Assembly: GCA_003008705.1 (NCBI GenBank)
Contig: PDUO01000005.1
Location: 1,057,997 to 1,121,996 of the forward strand
Reading direction: 5' to 3'
Origin: Pezicula radicicola
Lineage: Eukaryota; Ascomycota; Leotiomycetes; Helotiales; Dermateaceae
Length of the DNA stretch: 64,000 nucleotides
Shown here: positions 34,911-45,202 of the stretch, piece after piece
Layout: the number at the start of each line of letters is the position of its first letter
Numbering within the stretch: position 1 is the first letter of the stretch
Position numbers and translations under genes: made by a program
The notes under the pieces: model-generated
Seen by the model: the letters and a program-made list of their open reading frames with translations, nothing else
Databases searched by the model: none
Told to the model about the DNA's origin: nothing

Positions 34911-35639
34911 ATGTCTGACCTCACTTCCACCGCCCCAAAAGACCAGAATACCATGGGAACATCTGACAGCGACTACCGTCGTCACTACCTTCCTTGGCGT
35001 AACGAGATACTTGAGAATAAAGAACGAGTTCAAAAGATTCATTCTTCACCCTTTGAGACAAAGATTTTCACACAGTAAGTATCACGTTACCTCCTTGTAT
35101 TCTTCGTCACCTTTGGTTTTCGTGTTTCTCTTCTCCACCTTCGTATCATTCTTTAAGGCCGATTTTCTAACATCCAATTTTTGATAGTCAATGCCTTGAC
35201 GGTCTCTGGTATAAGCCGTGCATGTTCTCTAATTCTCAGCGCAAGCAAGACGATATGGTACTTACCTCCCTCCCCTTCGTCAGCCCCTTTGTCAGTCCCA
35301 CCCCACCATATCTTCATTCTGCCTTCACCCTTTCCTTAAACAATTACAATTCAATCTCCCTGCAGATCAAACTAACGAAGAAATCTCCGTTGTTAGCTCT
35401 GCCACTGGTGCGCCTGGGAGGCTGGCTGGGTAGATGAGAAAGATTTTCAACTTCATTACCACATCCACTGCAATGGACCAACTAAGATATGTGGACAAAA
35501 CATATCTCTCGACTACACTGCCACGAGTGAGGACCTACAGAAGCCGGTGGCCGAACCCAAGGTTGTCTTCCAGAAGAAGATGAGCCAGAAGGAGCGGAAG
35601 GCAGCTGCGGCGAAAGCGCGAGCAGAGGGGCATGTGTAG
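34911..35639 (+). CDS. Small Cys/His/Trp-rich protein of unknown function
   Basis: Three exons, 34911-35074, 35188-35257 and 35397-35639, joined in frame give 158 aa. The N-terminal part is MSDLTSTAPKDQNTMGTSDS followed by DYRRHYLPWRNEILENKERV. The core after the first splice carries HQCLDGLWYKPCM, then LCHWCAWEAGWVDEKDFQLH and YHIHCNGPTKICG; this Cys/His spacing suggests metal binding or disulphides. The C-terminus is basic and helical (QKKMSQKERKAAAAKARAEG). No signal peptide. I do not recognise the family. Support comes from three independent splice junctions keeping the frame and from conserved-looking composition; the longer overlapping frame from 34903 is a shadow. Confidence 0.65.
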
Positions 35640-36437
35640 AATACGGAGTTTGGACGTTTGGGGACTGGGTTTCTCTATTTATCTGCAGGTAGTGAATTGC
35701 AGATAGTGGTAATCCATTTGATGTAGTGAGCATGAAGCCTCGGGGTCTATTAAGTTATTCGAGAGAACTTTTGACATAGCTGCCAGGTGATTAGCTGGTG
35801 GCTCATAGCGTTAACTACATAGCGCTCTTGAATTGCATTGGTTTTCTATTCACACTTTACTTTTTGGATTAAAAGCACTCTGTGTTTTCTGTTTACGAGG
35901 ACTTCGCCAATAAATCAGTGAATTTCCAATACAAGTAAAGGGGTTAAGCGGGGTGCCAGTAGTACTGTAATATTTCGCCAAGACACCTTAAAGTACTCAG
36001 GACTCTAAAGAATACTTATTCCCCCCTTGTTGAATTTAAATCGTGTACGTACACGAGATTTTGGTCTGCTAGGTCTCTATAAATGGGATACCACCATATG
36101 ATCTAGCTAACCTGGATTCGCCTCAACTCCACAAACCATAATTTAAGCACTGCGCTCGAGTGGGCCATCTGCAACTATGATAATTATAAGACTGGTAGTG
36201 GTAATAACAATAAATAATGATAGCTATAGTCGTGATGTAGAAGATAACTCCGACTATAAGTTTACCTTAGATTCAGAAGCTAGACTAGTGAGCATATACG
36301 GCTTGTGCCTCCACTACTGTATCCTCTCCATCCCTGTTAGACACTTCAGAACCAGCAATCACTAAATATAGTACAAGTTTCACTGAGTAGCCTCTCCATC
36401 TCTACCTTGACGGTACGTAGCCTTGCCAGAAACAGAA
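35640..36437. other. Intergenic, no gene seen
   Basis: Between the small gene and the stop of the sugar transporter on the opposite strand (convergent). Contains only short frames without homology. Confidence 0.4.
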
Positions 36438-38104
36438 TTAAGTGACTTCTACATCCTTGGTTAAAACATTCCGCCCATCGCCAATGTGTACACCATCTGA
36501 ATGGACAACCTCATCAAAGATCTCATCAATCTCCTCTAACGTTAGGCCTCTAGTTTCGACGAAGAACAGCCAGATAATAGCGCAAATCACCACGTTCCAT
36601 GCTGCATTGATACAGTAATACTTCCAACCAATGTTAGTTAGCGCAAGTGGAGTAGTGTATTGGTTAACAAAACCGAACGCATAGCACGCCATTTGGCCAA
36701 CGGCTATACCTTTGGCACGTTGACTATAGTTCAGAATCTCACCTGGGTAAACGAAGGTTAGGGGAGTCCATGCGAAGCTGTAGGAACCAAGGAACAAAAA
36801 CATTATTGCGACAGTGCCGTATTGCGCGGATTGATTTGAGCTGTCGGAGTAAATGGAACCAAGAACAGCCATAAGCGCCAGGAAGAGAGTCATCAATATC
36901 GAAGCCCCAAGTAGCATGCCCTTACGTCCTAGTTTCTCCATGGAAAATGAGCCCGCAAGGGCACACACAAGGTTCCATACATTTAACACCAGCGTGACAA
37001 CCATCTGTCTCTTCGTATCCGTAATGCCTGCACCTTCTAATGCAAGCCCAAAAAATGAAGAGACAATGTTACTGCCAATTATCTGAGCTGAAATGTTGAG
37101 AATTATCACGATGATGAATCGTTTAGCATTTGCTGTCGGGGTAACCAAGCCTTTGAAGCCACTCTGGAGAACCTTCTCGTATTCCAATGTATCCTGGATC
37201 TCTTTGAATTCAGCCATGACCAGTGGGTCTTCACGGTTGCCCTTTCCATGTATGCTGACAAGCAAGTCAAAAGCTTCTTCGTGACGATCATGCGATATCA
37301 ACCAGCGAGGACTTTCCGGCATAAAAGGAAGAAGCGAGAGACTTAGTAACGAGGGCACCACTTGACCCTATTTTAAGTCAGCCGCCACTTTGTAAACGTT
37401 GTCATGCTTAACTTACCAATGCGAGGCCTCTCCAGGCCCATGTTGAGTCGAAAAAGTAAGTTCCGAGAGAAATCCCAGAAACGATGATTGCCGCGAAATA
37501 CCAGATAGCCATATACAACCCGCCCATAAGGCCACGATTCTTTGGGTGTGCCATCTCCATGACCCAGACAGGCGCAGCACAACCATTAATAGTTATTGCA
37601 ACGCCCAGGAGAAATCTGCCCACGCAGAATGCCGCTTCTGTCATATGATTAGTCGTAAGTATGCTGCATCGTATAGGACTACGCACCAGCTGTCGCCGAA
37701 GCTTGAATTGCAACAGCGATGATAGTGATAAATGCTGATACGGCAATACCTGATCTACGACCAAATTTATCACAAAGCTGTCCCGCAAAGAGACCTCCAG
37801 CTACAGAGCCAGCGTTAATAAGGGCGACGTTTAGCCCAAGAAGGTTATCGTCCAGATCGAAGTCTATATAGTTCATTAAGAAGTAGATCTATGATCGACA
37901 GAGCCAGTAGACTTACAGTCAACATATTTATCAATCAGATTAAGGTTGTTCATCACTGGTAGTTATAATTTCAGTCCGCAGCATGCTTGAGATAAGGTAG
38001 TACAACTTACTACTCTGATCATATCCTTGAGTGCAACCATTAAACACTGCTGTCAAGAACACCATGCCCATCAGGACATCACCATTCAGCGTGATGCCAA
38101 ACAT
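36438..38104 (-). CDS. MFS sugar transporter
   Basis: Sugar-porter family of the major facilitator superfamily, plasma membrane. Exons 38104-38011, 37955-37917, 37863-37687, 37637-37417 and 37367-36438 give 486 aa. Seen: N-terminal FNGCTQGYDQSMMNNLNLID (the GYD at the end of TM1 is typical), GQLCDKFGRRSG between TM2 and TM3, GRFLLGVAITI, PESPRWLISHDR after TM6, FVYPGEILNYSQRAKG and the C-terminal VETRGLTLEEIDEIFDE. Closest in feel to fungal lactose/hexose/pentitol permeases; substrate not readable. Divergent from a nucleoside hydrolase homologue and about 4-10 kb from pentitol dehydrogenases, so a pentose or polyol substrate is a reasonable guess. Confidence 0.9.
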
Positions 38105-38724
38105 CGTGTCTGTTATAGATAGCTCGATTTCGAGTCTGCACTATGAAGAACTCCAAGGTTTTTCTAAGGGACACAGATAGCATTTATATCTTGTGCTCAT
38201 AATTATGCACCATGCTAAAGATAGTCGAATCCATATCCCACTTTCCCTTGTAGCTCTTCATTTCCAATGCAACCCATTCTTGCAAACAATAAACCCAACT
38301 ACATCTGTCAAGGTAATCAGGGCCTAAATTTCACGCAATACGAACAGTATTAAACGTTTTGCGGTAAAAGAAAACTCATCTACCTGGAACAACCCGTTTA
38401 GTGGTAAGTACCTTGAAGACTGTTCGGTCACTCTAGTTCACAAACACAGATACAAGATGATTTGCATAAAAGCTTTAATACTAGATCCGTGCAACAAAAT
38501 AGATCCTAAGCAAAGATAAGGATCAAGGCTAATTGGAGACGGGCAGTCTATCTCTGCGGAGCTCTCCGATGCGGAATGCGGAATCGGGCAGGAACCGATA
38601 TAGTGATATTTTATTAAGTGGGATGGAGATTATTCATTACGGATTTCAGTCCCAGACTCCTAGAACTTTTTTCCAACATTCAATTGTCCAGGACTATCTC
38701 GAAAGCTCGTTCTCTCTCGGAAGT
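38105..38724. promoter_or_regulatory. Divergent promoter, transporter / nucleoside hydrolase
   Basis: 620 bases between the two chosen start codons. In-frame codons upstream of the hydrolase start run from an ATG at 38533 but encode a Ser-rich, non-family N-terminus, so this is treated as leader. The shared region suggests common control. No operator identified. Confidence 0.4.
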
Positions 38725-39726
38725 ATGAAAAACATCTTGATCGACTGCGATCCAGGGATCGATGACTCCGTGGCGATTCTATTCGCATTGCACCATCCAG
38801 GACTCGAAGTGAGAGCTATAACAACAGTCTCCGGCAACTTGCTCGCAGATACGTGTTCATTGAATGCTCGCAGAATACTTTATCTTTCCAAATTAGCTAA
38901 AGCTCGAGAGATACCTGTCGCAAAAGGTCCGTTAAAACCATTGGTTAGACCGTACCCACGGGATCCATTTTTTCACGGACCAGATGGGTTAGGAGGTTTA
39001 GGAATCGTGGATACAGGTGGCCTAGAAGAAAATAATCAGTTCGCTCCAGATTTGATCATCGATACTGTCAACAAATACAAAGACGTCGCTACAGACGCTG
39101 GGTCGAAAGGACTTACACTGCTATGCTTGGGTCCATTGACGAATATTGCACTAGCTATTATGAAAGATCCTTCCTTACCAACGAAGGTAGCAGAACTGCT
39201 TTTCATTGGTGGATCTTTCGGGTTCAATACTGCAGGGTCTGTCAGAGCAACAGGGGATAACCCCGTCAGCGAATGGAACGTTTACGTTGATCCAGAGGCC
39301 AGCAATCTGGTGTTTAATGCGGGATTCAATTTGACGGCTCTTGGCTTGGATGTGGTTACATTACCTAGTATGGAATTATCTCTAGGCCATCGCCAAGCCC
39401 TACGAGATGTTGCACAATATAATGCATCTGCTAAATTCTTGATCGATATTGTTGGGTTCGCAGAGTCGAGGCAATTCGCCTCCTGGTGTTGTCTAATTGA
39501 CTCGGTTGCTATTGCGGTTGCAATAGACTATTCTATTGTGGAAGTGGAGGAGGTTAGTGTGATAGTTGAGACGCAGAGCTCTTTAAGTCTTGGACAGACT
39601 ATCGTTGACTGGAGAGAGAGGCCTGAACACCGGTGGAATCATCTTCCAAGAATTAAGGCTGCAAAAGCTATAGGAGTGGAAAGGTTTCTGGACCTTTTAG
39701 TGAAAACTCTAGTAGCATGTAAATAA
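38725..39726 (+). CDS. Inosine/uridine-preferring nucleoside hydrolase family protein, atypical active site
   Basis: Single exon, 333 aa from MKNILIDCDPGIDDSVAI; this start matches the family. The enzymes cleave the N-glycosidic bond of nucleosides to ribose and base using Ca2+. Seen: the calcium-binding DCDPGIDD motif, HGPDGLGGLG, LLCLGPLTNIALAI, GGSFG, and GDNPVSEWNVYVDPEAS. The usual C-terminal LHDPxAVA motif reads LIDSVAIAVA: the Asp is kept but the preceding catalytic His is Ile, so activity or substrate may differ. If active, ribose release would fit the divergent sugar transporter. It could be a ribohydrolase-like enzyme with another leaving group. Confidence 0.85.
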   Translation: MKNILIDCDPGIDDSVAILFALHHPGLEVRAITTVSGNLLADTCSLNARRILYLSKLAKAREIPVAKGPLKPLVRPYPRDPFFHGPDGLGGLGIVDTGGLEENNQFAPDLIIDTVNKYKDVATDAGSKGLTLLCLGPLTNIALAIMKDPSLPTKVAELLFIGGSFGFNTAGSVRATGDNPVSEWNVYVDPEASNLVFNAGFNLTALGLDVVTLPSMELSLGHRQALRDVAQYNASAKFLIDIVGFAESRQFASWCCLIDSVAIAVAIDYSIVEVEEVSVIVETQSSLSLGQTIVDWRERPEHRWNHLPRIKAAKAIGVERFLDLLVKTLVACK

Positions 39727-39803
39727 AAATAGCTTTAAACTGAGTAAACATAACTTCTACTAACAGTTTCATATAAATTAAGTACTAGATTAAATTACAA
39801 CTA

Positions 39804-39839
39804 CGGAGGTTCCCGCCAAAAGTCATGATAATACAGGGC
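39804..39839 (+). repeat. Left terminal inverted repeat of Tc1/mariner element
   Basis: 36 bp starting CGGAGGTTCCCGCC and ending ATACAGGGC; identical in reverse complement to 41819-41854. Preceded by TA. Confidence 0.95.
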
Positions 39840-39920
39840 CCAAGCGCTGTAATTTAGGGCATGCGCCCTGTAGGCTCCACTCCCCATACAATCCACTATA
39901 TAAACGAGAGTTACAGGGTA

Positions 39921-39943
39921 CAAGCCCTGTAATACAGGGCTTG
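39921..39943. repeat. Subterminal near-palindrome in transposon
   Basis: CAAGCCCTGT followed by AATACAGGGCTTG: 11-bp arms around one central base, repeating the ACAGGGC motif of the TIR inner end. Possible additional transposase-binding site. Confidence 0.7.
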
Positions 39944-40001
39944 AAAATCATGAAAATTGACTCTATTTTGAAGATATACTCCCCATCTCTCTTCCTATTG
40001 T

Positions 40002-41556
40002 TTAATGGTAAACACTCTCCTTTTCCATTCCTATTTTCCTTCCTTCCTTATATTCATTACCTCCTTTAAGCTCTATTATCTTCTTAATATGAATTGGAAT
40101 CCGCTCAATCCAAGCCTGTATCTTCTCTTGTGGTAGATTATTCCAACACTTAATCCAATCTTTCTTTAATTGCTCCTTACTTGTAGGGGCACCCTTCTTT
40201 GTTGTTTCTCTCTTCATCCAAAACCAACAAGGTTCAATAGCATTTAAATCAGGAGAGTTCCCAGGCCAAAGAAGCTTACAAATCTCCCAGAAATCAAAGA
40301 TCTCTTGTTGATAATGTGAAGAGTGTGGGCCTGCTCCATCTTCTTGTACAAGAGTGCCTGGGTAGTCTTTTTGACACTCTTTATAAAATGGAAGAAGAAG
40401 AGGCTCTAAAATAACCTTCTGGTATCTATACTTATTAGTAAAAAGAAGAGAAAAAGGCTTTATATTCTTACCTATACCAATCAATTCCTCCTTTCCCAGA
40501 TCTTCGAATATAAGCTCCATTCTTTTCAGAGTGTTTCCATTGTGGTTTTGGCCCAGGAATATTACTTCGAAGTCTTACTCTATTTAGTCCAATTGATAAT
40601 TCCCATTCTCTTTGATCATGAGCAACTCTAGCTGCATTTCGAGCAGCTAAATCCTTCTTTGCCTCTTGTTTTTCTTGCTTAGTTTCATCTTCCCAACAAT
40701 GGCAAGGGCCTTTCTTTGCCCAAGTAAATGAACCCCAAAACATAAAAGAAGAAAAGCCTTTCCATCTTCTCTTAATAACATGTAGGTGATAAGCCTCAGT
40801 ACTTAATCTCCATACTCTTCTCTTTCCTCGAACTCCACCTAATTCAGCACTACTTTCATCTGTAAAGATAACTTTCTTCCAATCTTCAATAGTCCAATCT
40901 TTATACTTCTTGCACCAATCAAGTCTCTGCTTCTTCATTTCCTTTGTAAGACCTGGCTTAGTAGTATGTTTATAAGAACCATAATGAGCTCCCTTTAGAA
41001 CTCGTAGAACTGTCCGAGCAGAGATTGTATCCTTATTTTTCAAGTTGAATTCATGGGCTATTCGAGCACAAGAATAAGTTCGAGTTGTTGAGTTTTTGGT
41101 AATAATTATAATAACTTTTGCAGCAACTTCTGGGGTAGCTTTCAGAGGCCTTCCAGTTCGAGGAGAATCATCTAAATAAGAAGCCAAAATAACCTTGTCG
41201 ATTTTAGGGTTATATCCTCTGCTATATGCCTTTACTCGGAGCTTATATATATGAGGTACAGAGATATGAGTAAAAGCCTCAATTTGCTCTGGCTTCATAT
41301 TACCCTCAAGTAGAGTAAGAGCCTGAATTCGAGCTCCAATATCATGAATAGGCCTTGACTTCTTTGGAGGAGGAGGAGGAGGAGGAGGAGGAGGAGCCTC
41401 TAATTCAGATTCATCATTATCAGAAGAAGATTCAGAATCAATAGGAGAATCAGAATTAGAAGAAGATTCAGAATTATATTGAAGACCTAATTCTGGCCCA
41501 GAATTATAAGAATCAGAGCTTATGTCGTCGTCACTTGAATCAAATGAGGAGTCCAT
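40002..41556 (-). CDS. Tc1/mariner transposase
   Basis: DDE transposase that cuts and reinserts the surrounding element. Exon 1 41556-40472, intron 40471-40426, exon 2 40425-40002; 502 aa. The intron (GTAAGA...TATAG) must be removed to join GIDWYR to YQKVILEPLLLPF. Layout: acidic Ser-rich N-terminus, a run of ten prolines (about 55-65) encoded by GGA/GGC-rich repeats, HTH region (IGARIQALTLLEGNM..., then SPRTGRPLKATPEV), and the catalytic domain. Catalytic residues seen: Asp in IFTDESSAE, Asp in VQEDGAGPHSS, Glu in GNSPDLNAIEPCWFWMK, with 34 residues between the second Asp and the Glu. No stop or frameshift, so potentially active. Confidence 0.93.
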
Positions 41557-41818
41557 TTTAAAGCAATAAGATAAGTATATTAGAAGATAAAGAAGAAGAA
41601 GAAGAAGAAGAACAATAAGAAAGAAATAATATAATTATAAAGATGTAGGAAAGGCTGTAATACCCATAGAAAATAAGGCTTCGATGATGTGCTGGCAATA
41701 CATATCACCTGACATTAAGCCTATTACTGGCTCGCTTCTAGGCTTCCCATGCCCTGTAATCGTCGTTTCTATAGTGGAGCCCTAATAAATGGGGCCTACA
41801 GGGCATTATAGGGCCCAT

Positions 41819-41854
41819 GCCCTGTATTATCATGACTTTTGGCGGGAACCTCCG
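41819..41854 (-). repeat. Right terminal inverted repeat of Tc1/mariner element
   Basis: Exact reverse complement of 39804-39839, ending GGCGGGAACCTCCG and followed by TA. Confidence 0.95.
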
Positions 41855-42377
41855 TAGGGATAGTAAATTTGTAAAATAATACTTAGAAGTGGATCTAATT
41901 CATAATTACTCCTGGTTTTATTAACCCCTCTCTAGAATGATATTGCCTACCTGTATGTCTACCTTATAAGAGGGCTATTTGGCTTTATAATGATAGATTT
42001 GTCAATTGGGAATAGGTATATGACTAACTATGGCTACACTGATTGCCCTCGCTTAGCTACTACATGTACACATGGACCTACCTAGCTAGCTAAGTAGAAG
42101 TTCTTCAAGCTCTCTCTTGGGTCTTTGCAGCACAGAATGCAACATATTTGCTACACGGAATTTGACCCTGTACAAGATTTTTTATTCCTGGTTAATTAGC
42201 TCTCGCTTACTAGCGTAAACTTGCAAAACTGATAACAATCTTTAGATGCAACATAAGGTCCATGCTTCGAGTAACACAACTAGCATGTAATATAATATAA
42301 GTCTCAAGGGCCTAATATTCAATACAAACCTATAGTTTATTAAAACACGTGTATAAACATCCTTGCTCAAATTGAAG
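41855..42377. other. Intergenic, no gene seen
   Basis: About 520 bases of AT-rich sequence between the transposon and the 3' end of the decayed dehydrogenase. No open frame with homology. Confidence 0.4.
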
Positions 42378-43570
42378 CTACAGAATACCCTCAATCATAA
42401 CCTTAAATACATCATGCCGACCCGTTTTGACGAGCTCGAAAGCCTTCTCAGACTCCTTGAACTTAAATCGGTTGGTAATCAATCGTTTAACGTCAATTTT
42501 GCCGCTCGATATCAGGTCAATGGTCGCTGGATAGCAGCCGTCAGATAGCGGATAGACCCCTTGATCACCAGTCCTTTTATGCACACGGTCGTGATAGGAA
42601 ACACGACATTATCTTTCCCCATGCCCGCCTGCACAAATGTTGCCCCTCGCTTGGCTGCAAAAATGCCAATCTGAACACATGCCTCAGCCCCCGAGCATCC
42701 TAGCACTACATCGAATCCGTCCCCAAGCTTGAATTCTTGATTGATGGCTGCGGTCACCTTCTCAGCATGCGACATGAGATCTGCTCCCTCTTCGGCTCGA
42801 GGAGGTAGGAAAGTATGGCCTATGCCGTACGACTTCGCAACATCAAGCCGAGACTGTACCACCTCTACACCAATGACGTCTTGGCCCCATAAGCTTTGGC
42901 GACGGCTTGACACAGGACGCCGATAGGACCACAGCCGAGCACAAGCACGCTTTGGTGAGCTTGTAGCCCAGCCGTCTTTGCAATAACCACAGCCACTGAC
43001 ACAGGCTCGATCATTGCCCCTTCTTCAAGGTTCATGGAGTCTGGGATGCGGTAGCAGAAGTCAGATGCGTTGACATAGTACTTGGCCAGCGTGCCATCCC
43101 AGGGCGGTGTAGCAGCAAAAATCATGTCTCCGCAAAGATGGTAGGAGCCTTTACGACAATAGTCGCATCGTCGACAAGGAATTCCCGGCTCTAACGCTAC
43201 TCGATCGCCCGGTTGTAGTGTCGTCACTAGATCCCCAACCTCTAAGATTACGCCTAACAATTCATGGCCCAGTACCATAGGCCCGTTTAGTACATAGTCG
43301 CTACTACGACCACGTTGCCAGCTGCAAGAGAGATAACGTAGTTAGTAACACCTTCAATGATTGTCTCTATAGACTTACTAGTGGACCTATGCCAACTAGT
43401 TAGCGGGCGAATCATCAGGAACTAACAGAAAAGCATCGGGTATATACGTCGCTTCCACAAATGCCTGTTTGGGAGATTTGGACGAGCACATCATGTCCGT
43501 CACGAAGCTTGGGCTTTGGTCTATCCTCAAAGACAATATCTTTAACAGCGCGGAGAACAAAGGAAGTATT
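42378..43570 (-). pseudogene. Sorbitol/xylitol dehydrogenase-like MDR gene, decayed
   Basis: Zinc-dependent medium-chain polyol dehydrogenase resembling xylitol dehydrogenase (XDH); would oxidise a polyol with NAD. Coding pieces: 43570-43448, an 8-nt microexon 43386-43379, and 43321-42378. Splicing gives GICGSDVHYWQRGRSSDYVL. Seen: GHELLGVILEVGD, structural-zinc cysteines in CRRCDYCRKGSYHLC, GCGPIGVLCQAVAKAYGAK and DLISSGKIDVKRL. Two one-base deletions break it: near 42879-42884 (frame leaves AKAYGAK and resumes at DVIGVEVVQSRLDVA) and near 42541-42547 (frame leaves KGSIRYL and resumes at DGCYPATIDL). No ATG could be found for the first exon, which should lie just upstream of 43570. The C-terminus and stop at 42378 are preserved. 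Sequencing indels are possible, but the missing start plus two shifts favour a pseudogene. Faces the SDR gene at 44402. Confidence 0.8.
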
Positions 43571-43833
43571 CTATAATATAGTTAGTAAGAGTGATTCGAA
43601 GTAGGACTCAACTTGAAGTGTGTACTTGCAGCCAGAATAAGAGAAATATGCGAAGATGTGTCTTGTTGGCTTTAGGGTATTGCGTAGGCTTAATGCTTTA
43701 TATACAAGTTTTATATTAGATTTTAAACGTACAACTGACTTGCTACCTTTTCAACTCGACTCAATACGCCAGCAGTGCTATGCATGTCCAAGACAACCCC
43801 CACATCACTAGAGATTCCCATTTCTCTATTCGC

Positions 43834-44099
43834 CAAAACAGGAAATTTACGCGACCCCTATTCTCTAAATTCATTATTTCAGAAAAGGTAGCAGATACTA
43901 ATCTAGAACAGGAAATTTACGCAGCCCCACTACTCGCTAAACTTGTTCCAGTGTCAGAAATCGTTACTAAATTTAGCTCGGAGAACCTCACGCTTCCCTT
44001 CTATATTTTTGTAGTCGAGAAACTACTGCACTATGAAAAACGCACTGGATCTCCATACTCCAGAACAGGCAGTTTATGCAGCCCCGCCATTCGTTATTC
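43834..44099 (+). promoter_or_regulatory. Three degenerate direct repeats in divergent polyol-gene promoter
   Basis: Three copies of AGAACAGGAAATTTACGCAG followed by CCCC and an ACTCGCTAAA-like tail, at 43834-43872, 43905-43942 and 44062-44099, the last more diverged (CAGGCAGTTTATGCAGCCCC). Spacings are about 70 and 157 bp. They lie between the decayed dehydrogenase and the SDR gene, where both promoters must be. Candidate binding sites for a pathway regulator, or a decayed tandem repeat. A 123-codon frame crossing them is considered accidental. Confidence 0.45.
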
Positions 44100-44227
44100 T
44101 TGCTGTCTTGGAAACGCGAGAGATGGTAGTCACAAGCATAAACTAGAATAACTTTGCAGAGAGAATAATTATGCAGGCACAACGAAATACAGATAGGCAT
44201 TGAAGGAGCTCCAAACTAAGTATATAG

Positions 44228-45202
<975 letters not shown>

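Larger units (their letters stand above)
39804..41854 (-). mobile_element. Complete Tc1/mariner-type DNA transposon (DD34E)
   Basis: 2,051-bp element flanked by TA on both sides (the target duplication expected of the superfamily), with perfect 36-bp terminal inverted repeats beginning CGGAGGTTCCCGCC. It carries one intact transposase gene with a 46-nt intron. Subterminal regions contain further ACAGGGC/GCCCTGT motifs, including a 23-bp near-palindrome. Unlike the copia elements further right it shows no RIP decay, suggesting recent arrival. Confidence 0.92.

Noticed and set aside
38533..38724. 64-residue N-terminal extension of the nucleoside hydrolase
   Set aside because: It has no family similarity and precedes the conserved MKNILIDCDPG start; better read as leader.
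40002..41556. Transposase broken by a frameshift
   Set aside because: The frame change is a 46-nt GT-AG intron; removing it gives continuous DWYRYQKVILEP.
43834..44099. CRISPR-like spaced repeats
   Set aside because: Eukaryotic context, only three degenerate copies with unequal spacing.
43780..44151. 123-codon ORF upstream of the SDR gene
   Set aside because: It is created by the direct repeats in the divergent promoter and has no domain or codon pattern.
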